Source: Collinsella sp.
GTDB taxonomy: Bacteria; Actinomycetota; Coriobacteriia; Coriobacteriales; Coriobacteriaceae
DNA length: 64,000 bases
NCBI GenBank assembly: GCA_019419545.1
Contig: DXZT01000030.1
Location: forward strand, 1-64,000
Direction: 5' to 3'
Of the stretch, positions 34,958 to 46,078 are shown piece by piece. The notes under the pieces are model-generated. The model was not told the origin of the DNA. It saw nothing but the letters and a program-made list of their open reading frames with translations, and did not search any database. Every line of letters starts with the position of its first letter. Within the stretch, counting starts at the first letter, position 1. A program made the translations under genes and the position numbers.

Positions 34958-35332
34958 ATGTACGCAATCGTTAACACGGGCGGCAAGCAGTACAAGGTCG
35001 CCACCGACGATGTCATCACCGTCGAGAAGATCGAGGGCAATGAGGGCGACAAGATCACCCTGCCGGTTATCTTCCTCAACGATGGCAAGAAGATCGTCAC
35101 CGATCCCGACAAGCTGGCCAAGGCCAAGGTTACCGCTCAGATCGTTGAGCAGTTCAAGGGCGAGAAGCAGCTGGTCTTCAAGTTCCACAAGCGCAAGCGC
35201 TATCGTCGTCTGAAGGGTCACCGTCAGCAGCTCACCAAGCTGAAGATCGTGAAGGTTCAGGCTACCTCCCGCGCCAAGAAGGCTGTCAAGGCAGAGGCTG
35301 AGGCTGTTGCCGAGGCTCCCGTCGCCGAGTAG
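34958..35332 (+). CDS. rplU: 50S ribosomal protein L21
   Basis: A 124-residue large-subunit protein. MYAIVNTGGKQYKV opens the family, and the basic core KFHKRKRYRRLKGHRQQLT binds 23S rRNA. An Ala/Glu-rich tail of ~20 residues extends beyond the usual ~103. ATG 34958 matches the family start; an in-frame ATG at 34937 lies in the leader. It is followed by rpmA. Confidence 0.98.
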   Translation: MYAIVNTGGKQYKVATDDVITVEKIEGNEGDKITLPVIFLNDGKKIVTDPDKLAKAKVTAQIVEQFKGEKQLVFKFHKRKRYRRLKGHRQQLTKLKIVKVQATSRAKKAVKAEAEAVAEAPVAE

Positions 35333-35365
35333 ATTACACTCGTAACGAAAGAGTAGGTATACACA

Positions 35366-35623
35366 ATGGCACACAAAAAAGGACTCGGTTCCTCCCGTAA
35401 TGGCCGTGACTCCCGCGGTCAGCGCCTTGGCACGAAGCGCTATGCCGGCCAGACGGTAACCACGGGCACGATTCTCGTCCGTCAGCACGGCACGCACATC
35501 CACCCGGGTGAGAACGTTGGCCGTGGCAAGGACGACACGCTGTTCGCGCTGGTCGACGGTACCGTTGAGTTCCACAAGGGTATCAAGCACAGGGTCAGCG
35601 TACGCCCGCTCGCGAACGCGTAA
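35366..35623 (+). CDS. rpmA: 50S ribosomal protein L27
   Basis: An 85-residue protein beginning [16 protein letters not shown], whose N-terminal arm reaches the peptidyl transferase centre. It lacks the cleavable N-terminal extension found in many Firmicutes L27 proteins. It is co-transcribed with rplU. Confidence 0.98.
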   Translation: MAHKKGLGSSRNGRDSRGQRLGTKRYAGQTVTTGTILVRQHGTHIHPGENVGRGKDDTLFALVDGTVEFHKGIKHRVSVRPLANA

Positions 35624-35648
35624 TTCACCCTTCATAGAGCACATATGT

Positions 35649-35692
35649 GGGAGGCACTTGAGTTTTAGGATTCAAGGGTCTCCCTCTTTTTT
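35649..35692 (+). terminator. Terminator after rpmA
   Basis: A two-part stem (GGGAG 35649-35653 with CTCCC 35680-35684, plus an inner CTTGA/TCAAG) is followed by TCTTTTTT. The obgE ribosome site starts just after, so obgE may depend on readthrough. Confidence 0.65.
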
Positions 35693-35696
35693 GTAG

Positions 35697-37175
<1,479 letters not shown>

Positions 37176-37178
37176 GCC

Positions 37179-37856
37179 ATGTCGCTGCGCGGTGGAATCG
37201 GTCTGCCCGAGCTTCCTCTAGAGGACGGGCAGGAGTTTAGGCTCGGCATTATGGGTGGCACCTTTGATCCCATCCATTACGGGCACCTGGTGACCGCCGA
37301 GCAGGCGCGCGAGTCGCTCGACTTGGACGCTGTGCTCTTTATGCCGGCGGGCTCTCCTGCTTTTAAGCTTGACAAGCCGGTGACGCCTGCCGAGGACCGT
37401 TATGCCATGACGGTCCTCGCCACCGCCGCGAACCCGGCCTTTTTGGCGAGCCGGTTCGAGATCGACCGTCCGGGCGTAACCTATACGGCCGATACGCTTC
37501 ATGCCCTTCGCGACTTTTACCCGCCGCAGGTAAAGCTCTACTTTATTACGGGCGCCGACGCGATTATCGATATTGTGACCTGGCATGATGCCGAACGAAT
37601 CGCTGAGCTTGCTACCTTTATTGCGGCGACGCGACCGGGTTTTGATATCGATACGGCGCGTGCCCGAATCAAAGAGTCGGGGCTGCCGTTCGACGTGCGC
37701 TATATTCAGATTCCGGCGCTGGCGATCAGCTCGACGAACATTCGTAAGCGAGTTGCCCGCGGCATGAGCGTGCGCTATCTTACGAGCGAGTCCGTGCTCG
37801 GCTACATTCGCAAACGCAGGCTATATGCCGATTTGGGCCAAGAAGATTTTGAGTGA
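37179..37856 (+). CDS. nadD: Nicotinate-nucleotide adenylyltransferase
   Basis: A 225-residue NAD-synthesis enzyme. After an N-terminal extension of ~20 residues it has the nucleotidyltransferase signature GIMGGTFDPIHYGHL, then FITGADAI and the C-terminal ISSTNIRKRV (ISSTxIR). The ATG is 3 bp from the obgE stop. Confidence 0.95.
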   Translation: MSLRGGIGLPELPLEDGQEFRLGIMGGTFDPIHYGHLVTAEQARESLDLDAVLFMPAGSPAFKLDKPVTPAEDRYAMTVLATAANPAFLASRFEIDRPGVTYTADTLHALRDFYPPQVKLYFITGADAIIDIVTWHDAERIAELATFIAATRPGFDIDTARARIKESGLPFDVRYIQIPALAISSTNIRKRVARGMSVRYLTSESVLGYIRKRRLYADLGQEDFE

Positions 37857-37868
37857 TGGGGGTCTACG

Positions 37869-38477
37869 TTGTCGGTAGAGGATCAGTTTGAGGGCGATGA
37901 GCGCGCGCTGCTCAAGCGCATTCAAGAGCTGCTCGATGTTCGCATGAAGGATAAGCGCAAGCGCTATGTGCATTCGCTGGGTGTTGCCGAGACCGCACTT
38001 CATCTGGCCGAGGTCTACGGCGTTGACCGCTTTGATGCCGCTGCTGCCGGTCTGATCCACGACTGGGACAAAGTGCTCTCCGACGACGAGCTGGTTACGC
38101 GCGCTCTGCATTACGGCATTAAGATTGCCGGCTCTCCTTCCGCCGCGACGCCGCTTTTGCATGGTCCTGTTGCCGCCTATGAGCTTCCGCAGCTTTTCCC
38201 CGAGTTGTCGCCGGCCGTTTTCCAGGCTGTCGACCGTCATACCGTGGGTGCCTGCGACATGACGCCGCTCGATATGGTGGTCTTTGTGGCCGATGCCATC
38301 GAGCCCAACCGCCACGGCGACTATGCGCATGCGCTGCGCAAGATGGTGGGGGAGTCGTCGCTCGACGAGTTGTTCTTCTCCTGTTTTGCGCGGGGTCTGG
38401 TCTATGTGATCCAGTCCGGGCGCTATCTTTATCCCACGGCTATTTCGATTTACAACCATTACGCCCAGCTGCGCTAG
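37869..38477 (+). CDS. yqeK: HD-domain YqeK-like hydrolase
   Basis: A 202-residue HD-domain protein. The metal ligands are in RYVHSLGVAE, LIHDWDK (HD) and HGPVAAYE, with DRHTVGA. YqeK proteins hydrolyse diadenosine tetraphosphate, and yqeK normally lies between nadD and rsfS, as here. The start is TTG 37869, with GGGGG upstream. Confidence 0.9.
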   Translation: MSVEDQFEGDERALLKRIQELLDVRMKDKRKRYVHSLGVAETALHLAEVYGVDRFDAAAAGLIHDWDKVLSDDELVTRALHYGIKIAGSPSAATPLLHGPVAAYELPQLFPELSPAVFQAVDRHTVGACDMTPLDMVVFVADAIEPNRHGDYAHALRKMVGESSLDELFFSCFARGLVYVIQSGRYLYPTAISIYNHYAQLR

Positions 38478-38504
38478 CTCGGGCTGTCTAGAAAGAGGTA
38501 TTCC

Positions 38505-38960
38505 ATGGCCGACGAGACCATGACCGACGAGCAGATTCTTGAACATGTGGAGCACAAGAGCTTCGCCGCCACGTCCGACCGCACTGCCGCCTCGCTGTCC
38601 GCGAGCGGTGTCGCCGCCGAGGATGTCGCCCGCGCCGCCGCGCAGGCCGCCTACGACAAGAAGGGCGAGGACGTTCAGGTGCTCGACCTGACCGAGCTTT
38701 CCGACGTATGCGACTACTTTGTGCTTGCCACCGGTACCAACAACCGCCAGGTCGATTCTATCGTCGACGAGATCGAGGAGAAGGTCGCCGAGGCTTGCGG
38801 CGAGCACCCGTTCTCCATCGAGGGTCGCGAGCAGAAGACCTGGATGCTCATGGACTACGGTTCGGTTGTCGTCCACGTCTTCACTCCCGAAGCCCGCGAC
38901 TTCTACCGCCTCGAGAAACTCTGGGGAGACGCCCCCCAGCTTCCCCTCAATCTCCTCTAG
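38505..38960 (+). CDS. rsfS: Ribosomal silencing factor RsfS
   Basis: A 151-residue protein that binds L14 and blocks subunit joining during starvation. The family core starts near residue 45 with AYDKKGEDVQVLDL, followed by CDYFVLATGTNNRQV, WMLMDYGSVVVHVF and the FYRLEKLWGDAP end. The N-terminal ~40 residues are an extra acidic, Ala-rich extension. It is the last gene of the operon before a clear terminator. Confidence 0.95.
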   Translation: MADETMTDEQILEHVEHKSFAATSDRTAASLSASGVAAEDVARAAAQAAYDKKGEDVQVLDLTELSDVCDYFVLATGTNNRQVDSIVDEIEEKVAEACGEHPFSIEGREQKTWMLMDYGSVVVHVFTPEARDFYRLEKLWGDAPQLPLNLL

Positions 38961-39000
38961 TAGCTCATTTGAGACGGGGTTAGCTACCCTCACGCATATC

Positions 39001-39043
39001 GCCGGGCAGTTGCGGTTTTCCGCAGCTACCCGGCTTTCTTTTT
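39001..39043 (+). terminator. Terminator after rsfS
   Basis: GCCGGG (39001-39006) pairs with CCCGGC (39029-39034), with an inner TGCGG/CCGCA helix and a TTTCTTTTT run. Confidence 0.88.
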
Positions 39044-39053
39044 GCCTCAGGGA

Positions 39054-40268
39054 CTAATCGTTGAAGCGGGATTGGCGGCCGAAGGATAGGGCGGTGTCGC
39101 CGAATTTGTCTCGGACGGCGTCGATGGCGACGGAGAGGTCGCGGCGGTCGCTGGATTGGGCTCCGCGGTCATCGATCTCGCAGAACAGGTCAGTCTGGAT
39201 GCCACCTTGGTGGTCGAAGTCGCTCATGCCGATGCCCGCTAAGCGAACATGCATGCCTTCCTGCCAGATGTTGTCGAGTAGTTCGAGCGCTACGGCAACA
39301 AAGATATTCTCATCATCGGTGGGGTGTGGAAGCCGCCGCTGTGCCGTGCGTCCGCTGCCGTACGAATACTTGAGCTTAAGCGTTACCGTGGCACCCGTCA
39401 GTCCCTGGCGACGTAAGCGTCGTCCGACGGACTCGCCCAGTAGGGCAATAGCCGCCTCAATATCCCCTCGCTCAGTCAAATCTTTAGCAAAGGTGCGTTC
39501 ATTGCTGACCGACTTGACCTCGCGCTCCTCATCGAGACTCGTGACTTCGGAGATTTCGAGTCCCAGCGCACGCTGGCGCATGCGTTCGCCGTTCACGCCA
39601 AAAATGGCAGCCAGCGTGGACTCCGGCGCACGCGAAAGCTCGCCGAGGGTGTAGATGCGCATGCGGCGCAGTCGCTCCTCGGCCGAGCGCCCGATGCCGC
39701 TCATGGCAGATACCGGCAACGCGGCCAAAAAGCGCTGCTCGGTTCCGGGGCGCACGATGGTCAGCCCAAACGGCTTATCCCGCTCGCTTGCGATCTTTGC
39801 GACCGTCTTGTTGCAGCCCACGCCAATGGAACAGGTCACTCCCAGCCCTGCCACGCGGTCGCTTATACGCCGCGCAACCAGTAACGGGTCTTCGGGCGCA
39901 AAGCGGCCCGGTGTGATATCGATAAAGGCTTCGTCGATGGATACGCGCTCCGCGCGCGGCGTCTCCTCGGCAAGAATCGCCATGACCTGCGCGCTCACCT
40001 CACGATAGCGATCAAAATGCCCATGCGTCCAAATGGCCTGCGGGCACAGACGCCTTGCCTCGGCCGAGGGCATGGCAGAGTGCACGCCAAAGCGACGTGC
40101 CTCATACGAACACGTGGACACGACGCCACGCGAATCGGCGTCTCCGCCCACGATGAGCGGCTTTCCGCGCCATTCGGGATGATCGAGCATTTCCACGCTC
40201 GCAAAAAACGCATCGAGGTCCATCAGGCCCACCGCCGGACCCGTCCAGGGAGGCGGTGTGACGCCCAT
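39054..40268 (-). CDS. dinB: DNA polymerase IV (Y-family)
   Basis: A ~404-residue translesion polymerase. Catalytic carboxylates are in LMDLDAFFASVE and VSIDEAFIDIT, the fingers have YEARRFGVHSAMPSAEA, and a helix-hairpin-helix and little-finger domain follow. No beta-clamp motif is obvious at the C-terminus. The ATG at 40268 (GAGGATGCC upstream) was chosen; an in-frame ATG at 40307 would add 13 residues and lies 7 nt from a TATACT box (40314-40319), so it would be leaderless. It converges on rsfS. Confidence 0.92.
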   Translation of the reverse strand: MGVTPPPWTGPAVGLMDLDAFFASVEMLDHPEWRGKPLIVGGDADSRGVVSTCSYEARRFGVHSAMPSAEARRLCPQAIWTHGHFDRYREVSAQVMAILAEETPRAERVSIDEAFIDITPGRFAPEDPLLVARRISDRVAGLGVTCSIGVGCNKTVAKIASERDKPFGLTIVRPGTEQRFLAALPVSAMSGIGRSAEERLRRMRIYTLGELSRAPESTLAAIFGVNGERMRQRALGLEISEVTSLDEEREVKSVSNERTFAKDLTERGDIEAAIALLGESVGRRLRRQGLTGATVTLKLKYSYGSGRTAQRRLPHPTDDENIFVAVALELLDNIWQEGMHVRLAGIGMSDFDHQGGIQTDLFCEIDDRGAQSSDRRDLSVAIDAVRDKFGDTALSFGRQSRFND

Positions 40269-40423
40269 GGCATCCTCATAACCGTATGTATGTTCGCGTC
40301 TTTCCATGTCATGAGTATACCGCGCAGCTCATGTGGGGTGCGTGTATGTGCTTGCAAATCCCGAATTCTTGTCTAAGATATGGATTTGCCCTCGACTACA
40401 CCGAAGAAGTTGGTCTCACGGAC

Positions 40424-40452
40424 TTCACCTGCCCGCGTCGATGGCGTATTAT
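40424..40452 (+). promoter_or_regulatory. Promoter of the rpsP operon
   Basis: TTCACC (40424-40429) and TATTAT (40447-40452) with 17-nt spacing. The leader of about 50 nt has a small GCAGC/GCTGC hairpin (40475-40489) before the ribosome site. Confidence 0.65.
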
Positions 40453-40508
40453 GTTCAACTGTTTGTTTGTAGTTGCAGCCTAAAGCTGCTTGGTTGGAGG
40501 AGTTTCCT

Positions 40509-40850
40509 TTGGCAGTCAAGATTCGCCTTGCTCGTCACGGCGCTAAGAAGCGTCCGTACTACCGTGTCGTCGTCGCCGATTCCCGCGCCCCGCGTGACGG
40601 TCGTATCATCGAGGAGGTTGGCCGCTACAACCCGATGACCGCCCCCAAGACCATCAATCTCGACCTCGAGAAGATCGCCGACTGGCAGTCCAAGGGCGCT
40701 CAGCTCACCGACGCCGTCGCCGCTCTGGTCAAGGCCGCCAATGAGGGCGAGAAGACCGAGACCGTCGTCAAGAAGTCCAAGAAGCAGCTCGCCAAAGAGG
40801 CCGAGGCCGCTAAGGCTGCCGCTGAGGCCGCTGAGGGCGCCGAGGAGTAA
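40509..40850 (+). CDS. rpsP: 30S ribosomal protein S16
   Basis: A 113-residue protein. [25 protein letters not shown] at the start and GRYNP are family signatures; the tail is Lys/Ala/Glu-rich and longer than in E. coli (82). The start is TTG 40509 with GGAGGAG at 40496-40502; an in-frame TTG at 40473 would add an unrelated peptide. It heads rpsP-khpA-rimM-trmD-lepB. Confidence 0.97.
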   Translation: MAVKIRLARHGAKKRPYYRVVVADSRAPRDGRIIEEVGRYNPMTAPKTINLDLEKIADWQSKGAQLTDAVAALVKAANEGEKTETVVKKSKKQLAKEAEAAKAAAEAAEGAEE

Positions 40851-40853
40851 ATC

Positions 40854-41138
40854 GTGCCTGAGGTTGACGCTGCACAGCTCGAGGGTGAGGCAATGCTCTC
40901 AGATCGCATCGCCGATCTCGTCGAATATCTCGTTGTTCAGATCGTCGACGACCCGGATTCCGTGAGCCTTGAGGTCATCGATGGTGACGACGCCTCTACG
41001 ATTGAGGTTTCGGTCGCCGAGGATGACGTCGCCAAGGTCATCGGCCGTCGTGGCCGTACCATCAAGGCCATTCGCACGCTCGCCCGTGCACTGGCCGCTC
41101 GCCTCGACACTGCTGTCGAGGTAGAGGTTCTGGGCTAG
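40854..41138 (+). CDS. khpA: KH-domain RNA-binding protein KhpA
   Basis: A 94-residue protein with a single KH domain: LVVQIVDDPDSVSLEV, then DDVAKVIGRRGRTIKAIRTLARA with the GxxG RNA loop. KhpA binds RNA, often with KhpB, and affects cell wall synthesis. GTG 40854 has GAGGAG upstream; ATG 40893 would give the more usual length of ~81. It sits between rpsP and rimM, its common place. Confidence 0.92.
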   Translation: MPEVDAAQLEGEAMLSDRIADLVEYLVVQIVDDPDSVSLEVIDGDDASTIEVSVAEDDVAKVIGRRGRTIKAIRTLARALAARLDTAVEVEVLG

Positions 41139-41142
41139 GACC

Positions 41143-41664
41143 TTGAGGTCCCAGTACAAAAACATCGCCCGTGTGGTCAAGCCGCACGGAAGGAAGGGGG
41201 AGGTCCTCGCGCAGCCGCTGCGGGGGCTTCCTTCTGTATTGGAGCCGGGTATGCGCGTCGCCTTGACGCCGCCGGCACTCAAGCGCGACCGCTTTTGCAA
41301 GGTCGTGTCCGTCACCGATACGGGCGATGGCGATCTGGTCTCGTTTGAGGGCATTGACGACTTGACGGCCGCCGAGGGCATCACGGGATGCTATGTGCTG
41401 GCAAATCGTGACGACTTTGAGCTCGATTCGCTCGACGTCGCCTATACCGACCTTATGGGTCGCGAGGTGGTCGATGAACGCTTTGGCTCGCTTGGCACCA
41501 TTGTCGAGATCATGTCGACGCCCGCCAACGATGTTTGGGTTGTCGAGGGTGATCGGTACGGCGAGGTACTGATTCCCGTTATCGAGCAGGTTGTGCTCGA
41601 TCTTCCCGACACAGGAACAATTTCCGTCCACGTTATGGACGGCTTGATCGATATGGACAAGTAG
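41143..41664 (+). CDS. rimM: Ribosome maturation factor RimM
   Basis: A 173-residue 30S maturation factor that binds S19. The N-terminal RimM domain has IARVVKPHGRKGEVLAQPL, and the PRC-barrel follows (LGTIVEIMSTPANDVWVVE, EVLIPVIEQVV). The start is TTG 41143, with only a weak AGGA site, 4 bp after the khpA stop. Confidence 0.94.
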   Translation: MRSQYKNIARVVKPHGRKGEVLAQPLRGLPSVLEPGMRVALTPPALKRDRFCKVVSVTDTGDGDLVSFEGIDDLTAAEGITGCYVLANRDDFELDSLDVAYTDLMGREVVDERFGSLGTIVEIMSTPANDVWVVEGDRYGEVLIPVIEQVVLDLPDTGTISVHVMDGLIDMDK

Positions 41665-41674
41665 GGAGGACAGC

Positions 41675-42433
41675 ATGCTGATAGAGACCCTTTCGGTCTT
41701 TCCCGAGATGTTTGAGCCCGTCATGTCCACGTCGATTTTGGGCCGCGCCCGCAAGGCCGGCCTTTTTGATTTTAAGGCGTATAACCTGCGCGACTGGACG
41801 CACGACCGCCATCGTACCGTCGATGACGAGCCGTACGGCGGCGGGCAGGGCATGCTCATGAAGGTCGAGCCTATCGCTGAGGCCATCGAAGCCATTAGCG
41901 CAGAGGGCCCCAAGCCCACTGTGGTGTTCTTTACCCCCTGTGGCGAGCCTTTTACACAGCATGTGGCCGAGCGCCTGCTCAAAAGTGAGCGCCTGCTGTT
42001 TGTGTGCAGCCGTTACGAGGGCGTCGACGAGCGCGCGTATGCGTATGCCGACGAGCGTCTGTCGATTGGCGACTATGTGCTTACGGGTGGCGAGCTACCC
42101 GCCATGGTCGTTGCCGATGCCGTCGTACGCCTCATCCCCGGCGCCCTTGGTGACGAAATGAGCAACGTCGACGAGTCGTTCTCAACCGCCGAGGACGGAG
42201 GCCTGCTCGAGTACGCGCAGTACACCCGTCCTGCCGAGTTCAACGGCGAGGGCGTGCCGCCGGTGCTCGTGAGCGGCGATCACGCCAAGGTCGATGCCTG
42301 GCGTCGCAAGAACGCCATCGAGCGCACCTGCCGCTGGCGTCCCGACCTGATCGAGACTGCGCGGCTCACGCCCGAGGAGCGCGCTTACGCGCAGGAGATC
42401 CTTGACGCTTCGTATTCGCAGAGCGAGGAGTGA
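41675..42433 (+). CDS. trmD: tRNA (guanine-37-N1)-methyltransferase
   Basis: A 252-residue SPOUT methyltransferase that modifies G37 next to the anticodon and prevents frameshifting. The family pattern is IETLSVFPEMFEPVMSTSILGRA, PYGGGQGM, CSRYEGVDERA and SIGDYVLTGGELPAM with the knotted SAM site. Its last codons encode the ribosome site of lepB. Confidence 0.97.
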   Translation: MLIETLSVFPEMFEPVMSTSILGRARKAGLFDFKAYNLRDWTHDRHRTVDDEPYGGGQGMLMKVEPIAEAIEAISAEGPKPTVVFFTPCGEPFTQHVAERLLKSERLLFVCSRYEGVDERAYAYADERLSIGDYVLTGGELPAMVVADAVVRLIPGALGDEMSNVDESFSTAEDGGLLEYAQYTRPAEFNGEGVPPVLVSGDHAKVDAWRRKNAIERTCRWRPDLIETARLTPEERAYAQEILDASYSQSEE

Positions 42434-42435
42434 GT

Positions 42436-42999
42436 ATGGTTCCTACGCAACATTCCGCGTTGAGGGTCGCTTTTGAGTGGATCGCGGTCATCGCGATCGC
42501 GCTTGTGGCCACCTTCCTGATCCGCACCTTTGTGGTCGAGCCCTTTGTGGTGCCCACCGGCTCTATGGAGGACACAATCGAGATTGGCGACCAGATCCTG
42601 GCGCAAAAGGTGAGCCTCGAGCTCGGTCAGCCCGTCAAGCAGGGCGATATCGTGGTGTTTCACAACCCCGATGGCACCTCCGAGCATGATGTTCTTGTCA
42701 AGCGCGTAATTGCCACGGCCGGCCAGACGGTTGACCTGCAGGACGGCAAGGTGGTCGTTGACGGCCAAGCGCTCGACGAGGACTATACGGCGGGCATGAG
42801 CTGGCCGCTTTCGGTCCAAGCGCCCGGCGCTCAGGTAAGCTATCCCTACACCGTTCCCGACGGGTGCGTGTGGGTGATGGGCGACAACCGCGAAAACTCT
42901 GCCGACTCTCGCTATTTTGGGCCGGTCGACCGCTCCGATTTAATGGCCGTGGCACTCGTTCGCTACTGGCCGCTCAACCGCATCGGCGCTATCGACTAA
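42436..42999 (+). CDS. lepB: Signal peptidase I
   Basis: A 187-residue membrane protease that removes signal peptides. One N-terminal helix precedes the catalytic PTGSMEDTI (S43), the Lys lies in LVKRVIATAGQ, and the box WVMGDNRENSADSRYFGPV follows. ATG 42436 was chosen over GTG 42430, which overlaps the trmD stop, because GAGGAG (42425-42430) is then well spaced. Confidence 0.96.
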   Translation: MVPTQHSALRVAFEWIAVIAIALVATFLIRTFVVEPFVVPTGSMEDTIEIGDQILAQKVSLELGQPVKQGDIVVFHNPDGTSEHDVLVKRVIATAGQTVDLQDGKVVVDGQALDEDYTAGMSWPLSVQAPGAQVSYPYTVPDGCVWVMGDNRENSADSRYFGPVDRSDLMAVALVRYWPLNRIGAID

Positions 43000-43058
43000 A
43001 AACCGCTATAGTACAGTACCTAACCGTGTAATCGTTTCGACGAGGGGATATTAGAGGC

Positions 43059-43970
43059 ATGAACGCTTCATCGCTTTCCTTCCAAGACATCATCCTGCGC
43101 CTCCAGCAGTACTGGGGCGAGCAGGGCTGCGTCATTATGCAGCCCTATGACTCCGAGGTCGGTGCCGGTACCTTCCATACCGCGACCACGCTGCGCTCGC
43201 TCGGTCCCGCCGAGTGGCGCACCTGCTATGCGCAGCCTTGCCGCCGTCCCGCCGACGGCCGCTACGGCGAGAACCCCAACCGCATGCAGCACTACTATCA
43301 GTTCCAGGTGCTCATCAAGCCCTCGCCGGTCAACGCCCAGGAGCTCTACCTGGGTTCGCTGGCCGCCATTGGCCTGGACCCCAACGACCATGACGTCCGC
43401 TTTGTCGAGGACGACTGGGAGAGCCCGACCCTGGGCGCCTGGGGCCTTGGCTGGGAGGTTTGGCTCAACGGCATGGAGGTCACGCAGTTTACGTACTTCC
43501 AGCAGGTGGGCGGCATCGAGGTCGACCCCGTGCCCGTCGAGATCACCTACGGCCTGGAGCGTATCGCCATGTATGCCCAGGGCGTCAACTCCGTCTACGA
43601 CCTGGTGTGGAGCTTCCTGCCCGACGGCACGCCCATGACCTACGGCGACGTGTTCTTGGAGAATGAGCGCGAGTTCAGTGCTTATAACTTTGAGGTCGCC
43701 AATGTCGAGATGATGCGTCAGAAGTTTGACGACTACGAGGCCGAGTGCCACTCCTGCCTGGAGCGCAAACTGCCGCTGCCGGCGTACGACTGCGTCATGA
43801 AGTGCAGCCATGCCTTCAACCTGCTCGATGCCCGTGGCGCCCTGTCCGCGGTCGAGCGTGCCAACTACATCCTGCGCGTCCGCGCCGTCGCCAAGGCGTG
43901 CTGCGAGGCCTACATGGCCGAGGTCGCCGGAGTCAACGAGAATGCCGATCAGGAAGGCGAGGTGGCGTAA
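43059..43970 (+). CDS. glyQ: Glycyl-tRNA synthetase alpha subunit
   Basis: A 303-residue class II catalytic subunit of the alpha2beta2 enzyme. It reads [32 protein letters not shown] at the start, with motif 2 ([21 protein letters not shown]) and [21 protein letters not shown]. It is followed after 3 bp by glyS. Confidence 0.97.
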   Translation: MNASSLSFQDIILRLQQYWGEQGCVIMQPYDSEVGAGTFHTATTLRSLGPAEWRTCYAQPCRRPADGRYGENPNRMQHYYQFQVLIKPSPVNAQELYLGSLAAIGLDPNDHDVRFVEDDWESPTLGAWGLGWEVWLNGMEVTQFTYFQQVGGIEVDPVPVEITYGLERIAMYAQGVNSVYDLVWSFLPDGTPMTYGDVFLENEREFSAYNFEVANVEMMRQKFDDYEAECHSCLERKLPLPAYDCVMKCSHAFNLLDARGALSAVERANYILRVRAVAKACCEAYMAEVAGVNENADQEGEVA

Positions 43971-43973
43971 GCC

Positions 43974-46070
43974 ATGGCAGACGCTAAGGATTTCCTGTTT
44001 GAGATCGGTACGGAGGAAATGCCCTCTGCACCGCTGAACAATGCCGTCAAGCAGCTTGGCACCATGATCGCCAAGGGTCTCGACGAGGCCGGTCTGGCTC
44101 ATGGCGAGGTCCGCGTGATCTCGAGCCCGCGTCGCCTGGCTGCGCTCGTGGCCGACGTCGCCACCGCGACCGATGAGGTTCACGAGGTCAAGCGTGGCCC
44201 CGCGGCCAACATTGCCTTCGACGCTGACGGTAACGCCACCAAGGCCGCCCAGGGCTTCGCTCGCAAGTGCGGTGTGGCTGCCGAGGATCTGGTCCGTCGC
44301 GAGGACACCGACGGTCGCGAGTATGTCTTTGCTGAGAAGAACATTCCCTCCGCACCGGCTACGCCGATTCTGACCGCTCTGTGCGAGAAGACCATCGCCG
44401 GCCTGCAGTGGCCCAACTACCGCTCCCAGCGCTGGGGTCACGAGCATGCGACCTTTGTTCGTCCGGTCCGCTGGATTTGCTGCCTTCTGGGCGAGGATGT
44501 TGTGCCAGTGTCGTTTGCCGACGTGACGAGCGGCAACACCACTCGAGGCCATCGCGTGCTGGGCCCCGGTGACCATGTGGTCGCCAGCCCCGCCGCCTAC
44601 GAGCAGGTGCTCGAGGACGCCGGCGTGCTCTCTGCCGAGCGCCGTCGCGAGGCCATCCTCGCCGGTATCGCCGAGGTCGAGGCTGCCCGTCCCGGCTGCC
44701 ACGTCGATACGCCCAAGAAGGTCTTCGAGGAGGTTATTAACCTCTGCGAGTGGCCGACGGTGCTCGTCGGTACCTTCGATGAGGAGTTCCTCAAGGTCCC
44801 GCACGAGATCATCTGTGAGTCCATGCTCACCAACCAGCGCTACTTCCCGATCTATGACGGCGAGGGCAAGCTCACGCGTGAATTCGTGGTCGTTTCCAAC
44901 AGCAAGCCCGAGAATGCCGAGCGCGTGATCGACGGCAACGAGCGCGTCGTGCGCGCCCGTCTGGACGACGCCAAGTTCTTCTACGAGGAGGACCTGAAGA
45001 TCTCCCTCGACGAGTTCCGTGAGCGTCTGGCCAAGGTTGCCTTCCAGGAGAAGCTCGGTAGCGTGCTCGCCAAGTCCGAGCGCATCGAGCAGCTCGCGCT
45101 CGCTATTGCCCGCGAGGCTCATCTGGGCGCCCACCTTGCCGCCGATGCCGGCCGTGCCGCGCACCTGTGCAAGGCCGACCTGGTGTCCAACGCCGTTGTC
45201 GAGTTCACGAGCCAGCAGGGCGTGATGGGCGGTTATTACGCGACCGCGATGGGGGAGAACGACGAGGTCGCCCACGCCATTCGCGATCACTATCGTCCCC
45301 GCTTTGCCGGTGACGAGCTGCCCGAGGGCACCGCTGGCTGCATCGTGGCCTGCGCCGACAAGCTCGATACCATCGCCGGTATCTTTGCCATCGGCGAGCC
45401 CCCGACCGGCTCCTCCGACCCCTACGCGCTGCGTCGTGCCGCTATCGGCATCATCAACATCCTGCGCGACCGTCTGCCGATCGACCCCACGTCGCTGATC
45501 GACTTCGCCCTTCAGCTCTATAGCGAGCAGGACATTGAGTTCGACGCCGCCGAGGTCGCCCAGCAGGTTCGCGACTTCTTCCATGGCCGCCTGGTGAGCA
45601 TGGCCCGCGACGAGAAGATTCCGGCCGATACCGTCGCCGCCGTCTCCGCGGTGCACATCATTGCCCCGTCCGTCTTCTTCGCCCGCTGCGCCGCCCTCGA
45701 CGAGGCCCGCAAGAACGACGCCGAGACCTTCGACAACCTGGCCACCGCCTATGCCCGCGCCGCGCATATCTCCAAGCCCGAGCTGGGTGCGGAGTACGAC
45801 CGTAGCCTGATGGGCGATGCCGAGCTTGCTCTCGCCGACGCCTCCGAGGCCGCTCAGACTGCCGTCGACGCAGCCCTTGCTGCCGAGGATTACCCGGCAG
45901 CATTTGCTGCCCTTGCCGCCCTGCGTGCCCCCATTGACCGCTTCTTTGACGAGGTTATGGTCATGGACAAGGACGAGCAGCTTCGCGATAATCGCCTTAA
46001 GCTGCTCAACCGCTTTGAGGCCGTTTTCTCCGGCATCGCCAACATCGGTGAGCTTGCCCGCAAAAAGTAA
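43974..46070 (+). CDS. glyS: Glycyl-tRNA synthetase beta subunit
   Basis: A 698-residue tRNA-binding subunit. It starts with DFLFEIGTEEMPS, then LSSPRRLA-like RVISSPRRLAALV, and holds an HD-like middle domain and a C-terminal helical anticodon-binding (DALR-like) region ending FEAVFSGIANIGELA. It forms the functional synthetase with GlyQ. Confidence 0.97.
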   Translation: MADAKDFLFEIGTEEMPSAPLNNAVKQLGTMIAKGLDEAGLAHGEVRVISSPRRLAALVADVATATDEVHEVKRGPAANIAFDADGNATKAAQGFARKCGVAAEDLVRREDTDGREYVFAEKNIPSAPATPILTALCEKTIAGLQWPNYRSQRWGHEHATFVRPVRWICCLLGEDVVPVSFADVTSGNTTRGHRVLGPGDHVVASPAAYEQVLEDAGVLSAERRREAILAGIAEVEAARPGCHVDTPKKVFEEVINLCEWPTVLVGTFDEEFLKVPHEIICESMLTNQRYFPIYDGEGKLTREFVVVSNSKPENAERVIDGNERVVRARLDDAKFFYEEDLKISLDEFRERLAKVAFQEKLGSVLAKSERIEQLALAIAREAHLGAHLAADAGRAAHLCKADLVSNAVVEFTSQQGVMGGYYATAMGENDEVAHAIRDHYRPRFAGDELPEGTAGCIVACADKLDTIAGIFAIGEPPTGSSDPYALRRAAIGIINILRDRLPIDPTSLIDFALQLYSEQDIEFDAAEVAQQVRDFFHGRLVSMARDEKIPADTVAAVSAVHIIAPSVFFARCAALDEARKNDAETFDNLATAYARAAHISKPELGAEYDRSLMGDAELALADASEAAQTAVDAALAAEDYPAAFAALAALRAPIDRFFDEVMVMDKDEQLRDNRLKLLNRFEAVFSGIANIGELARKK

Positions 46071-46078
46071 GCTAGCCT

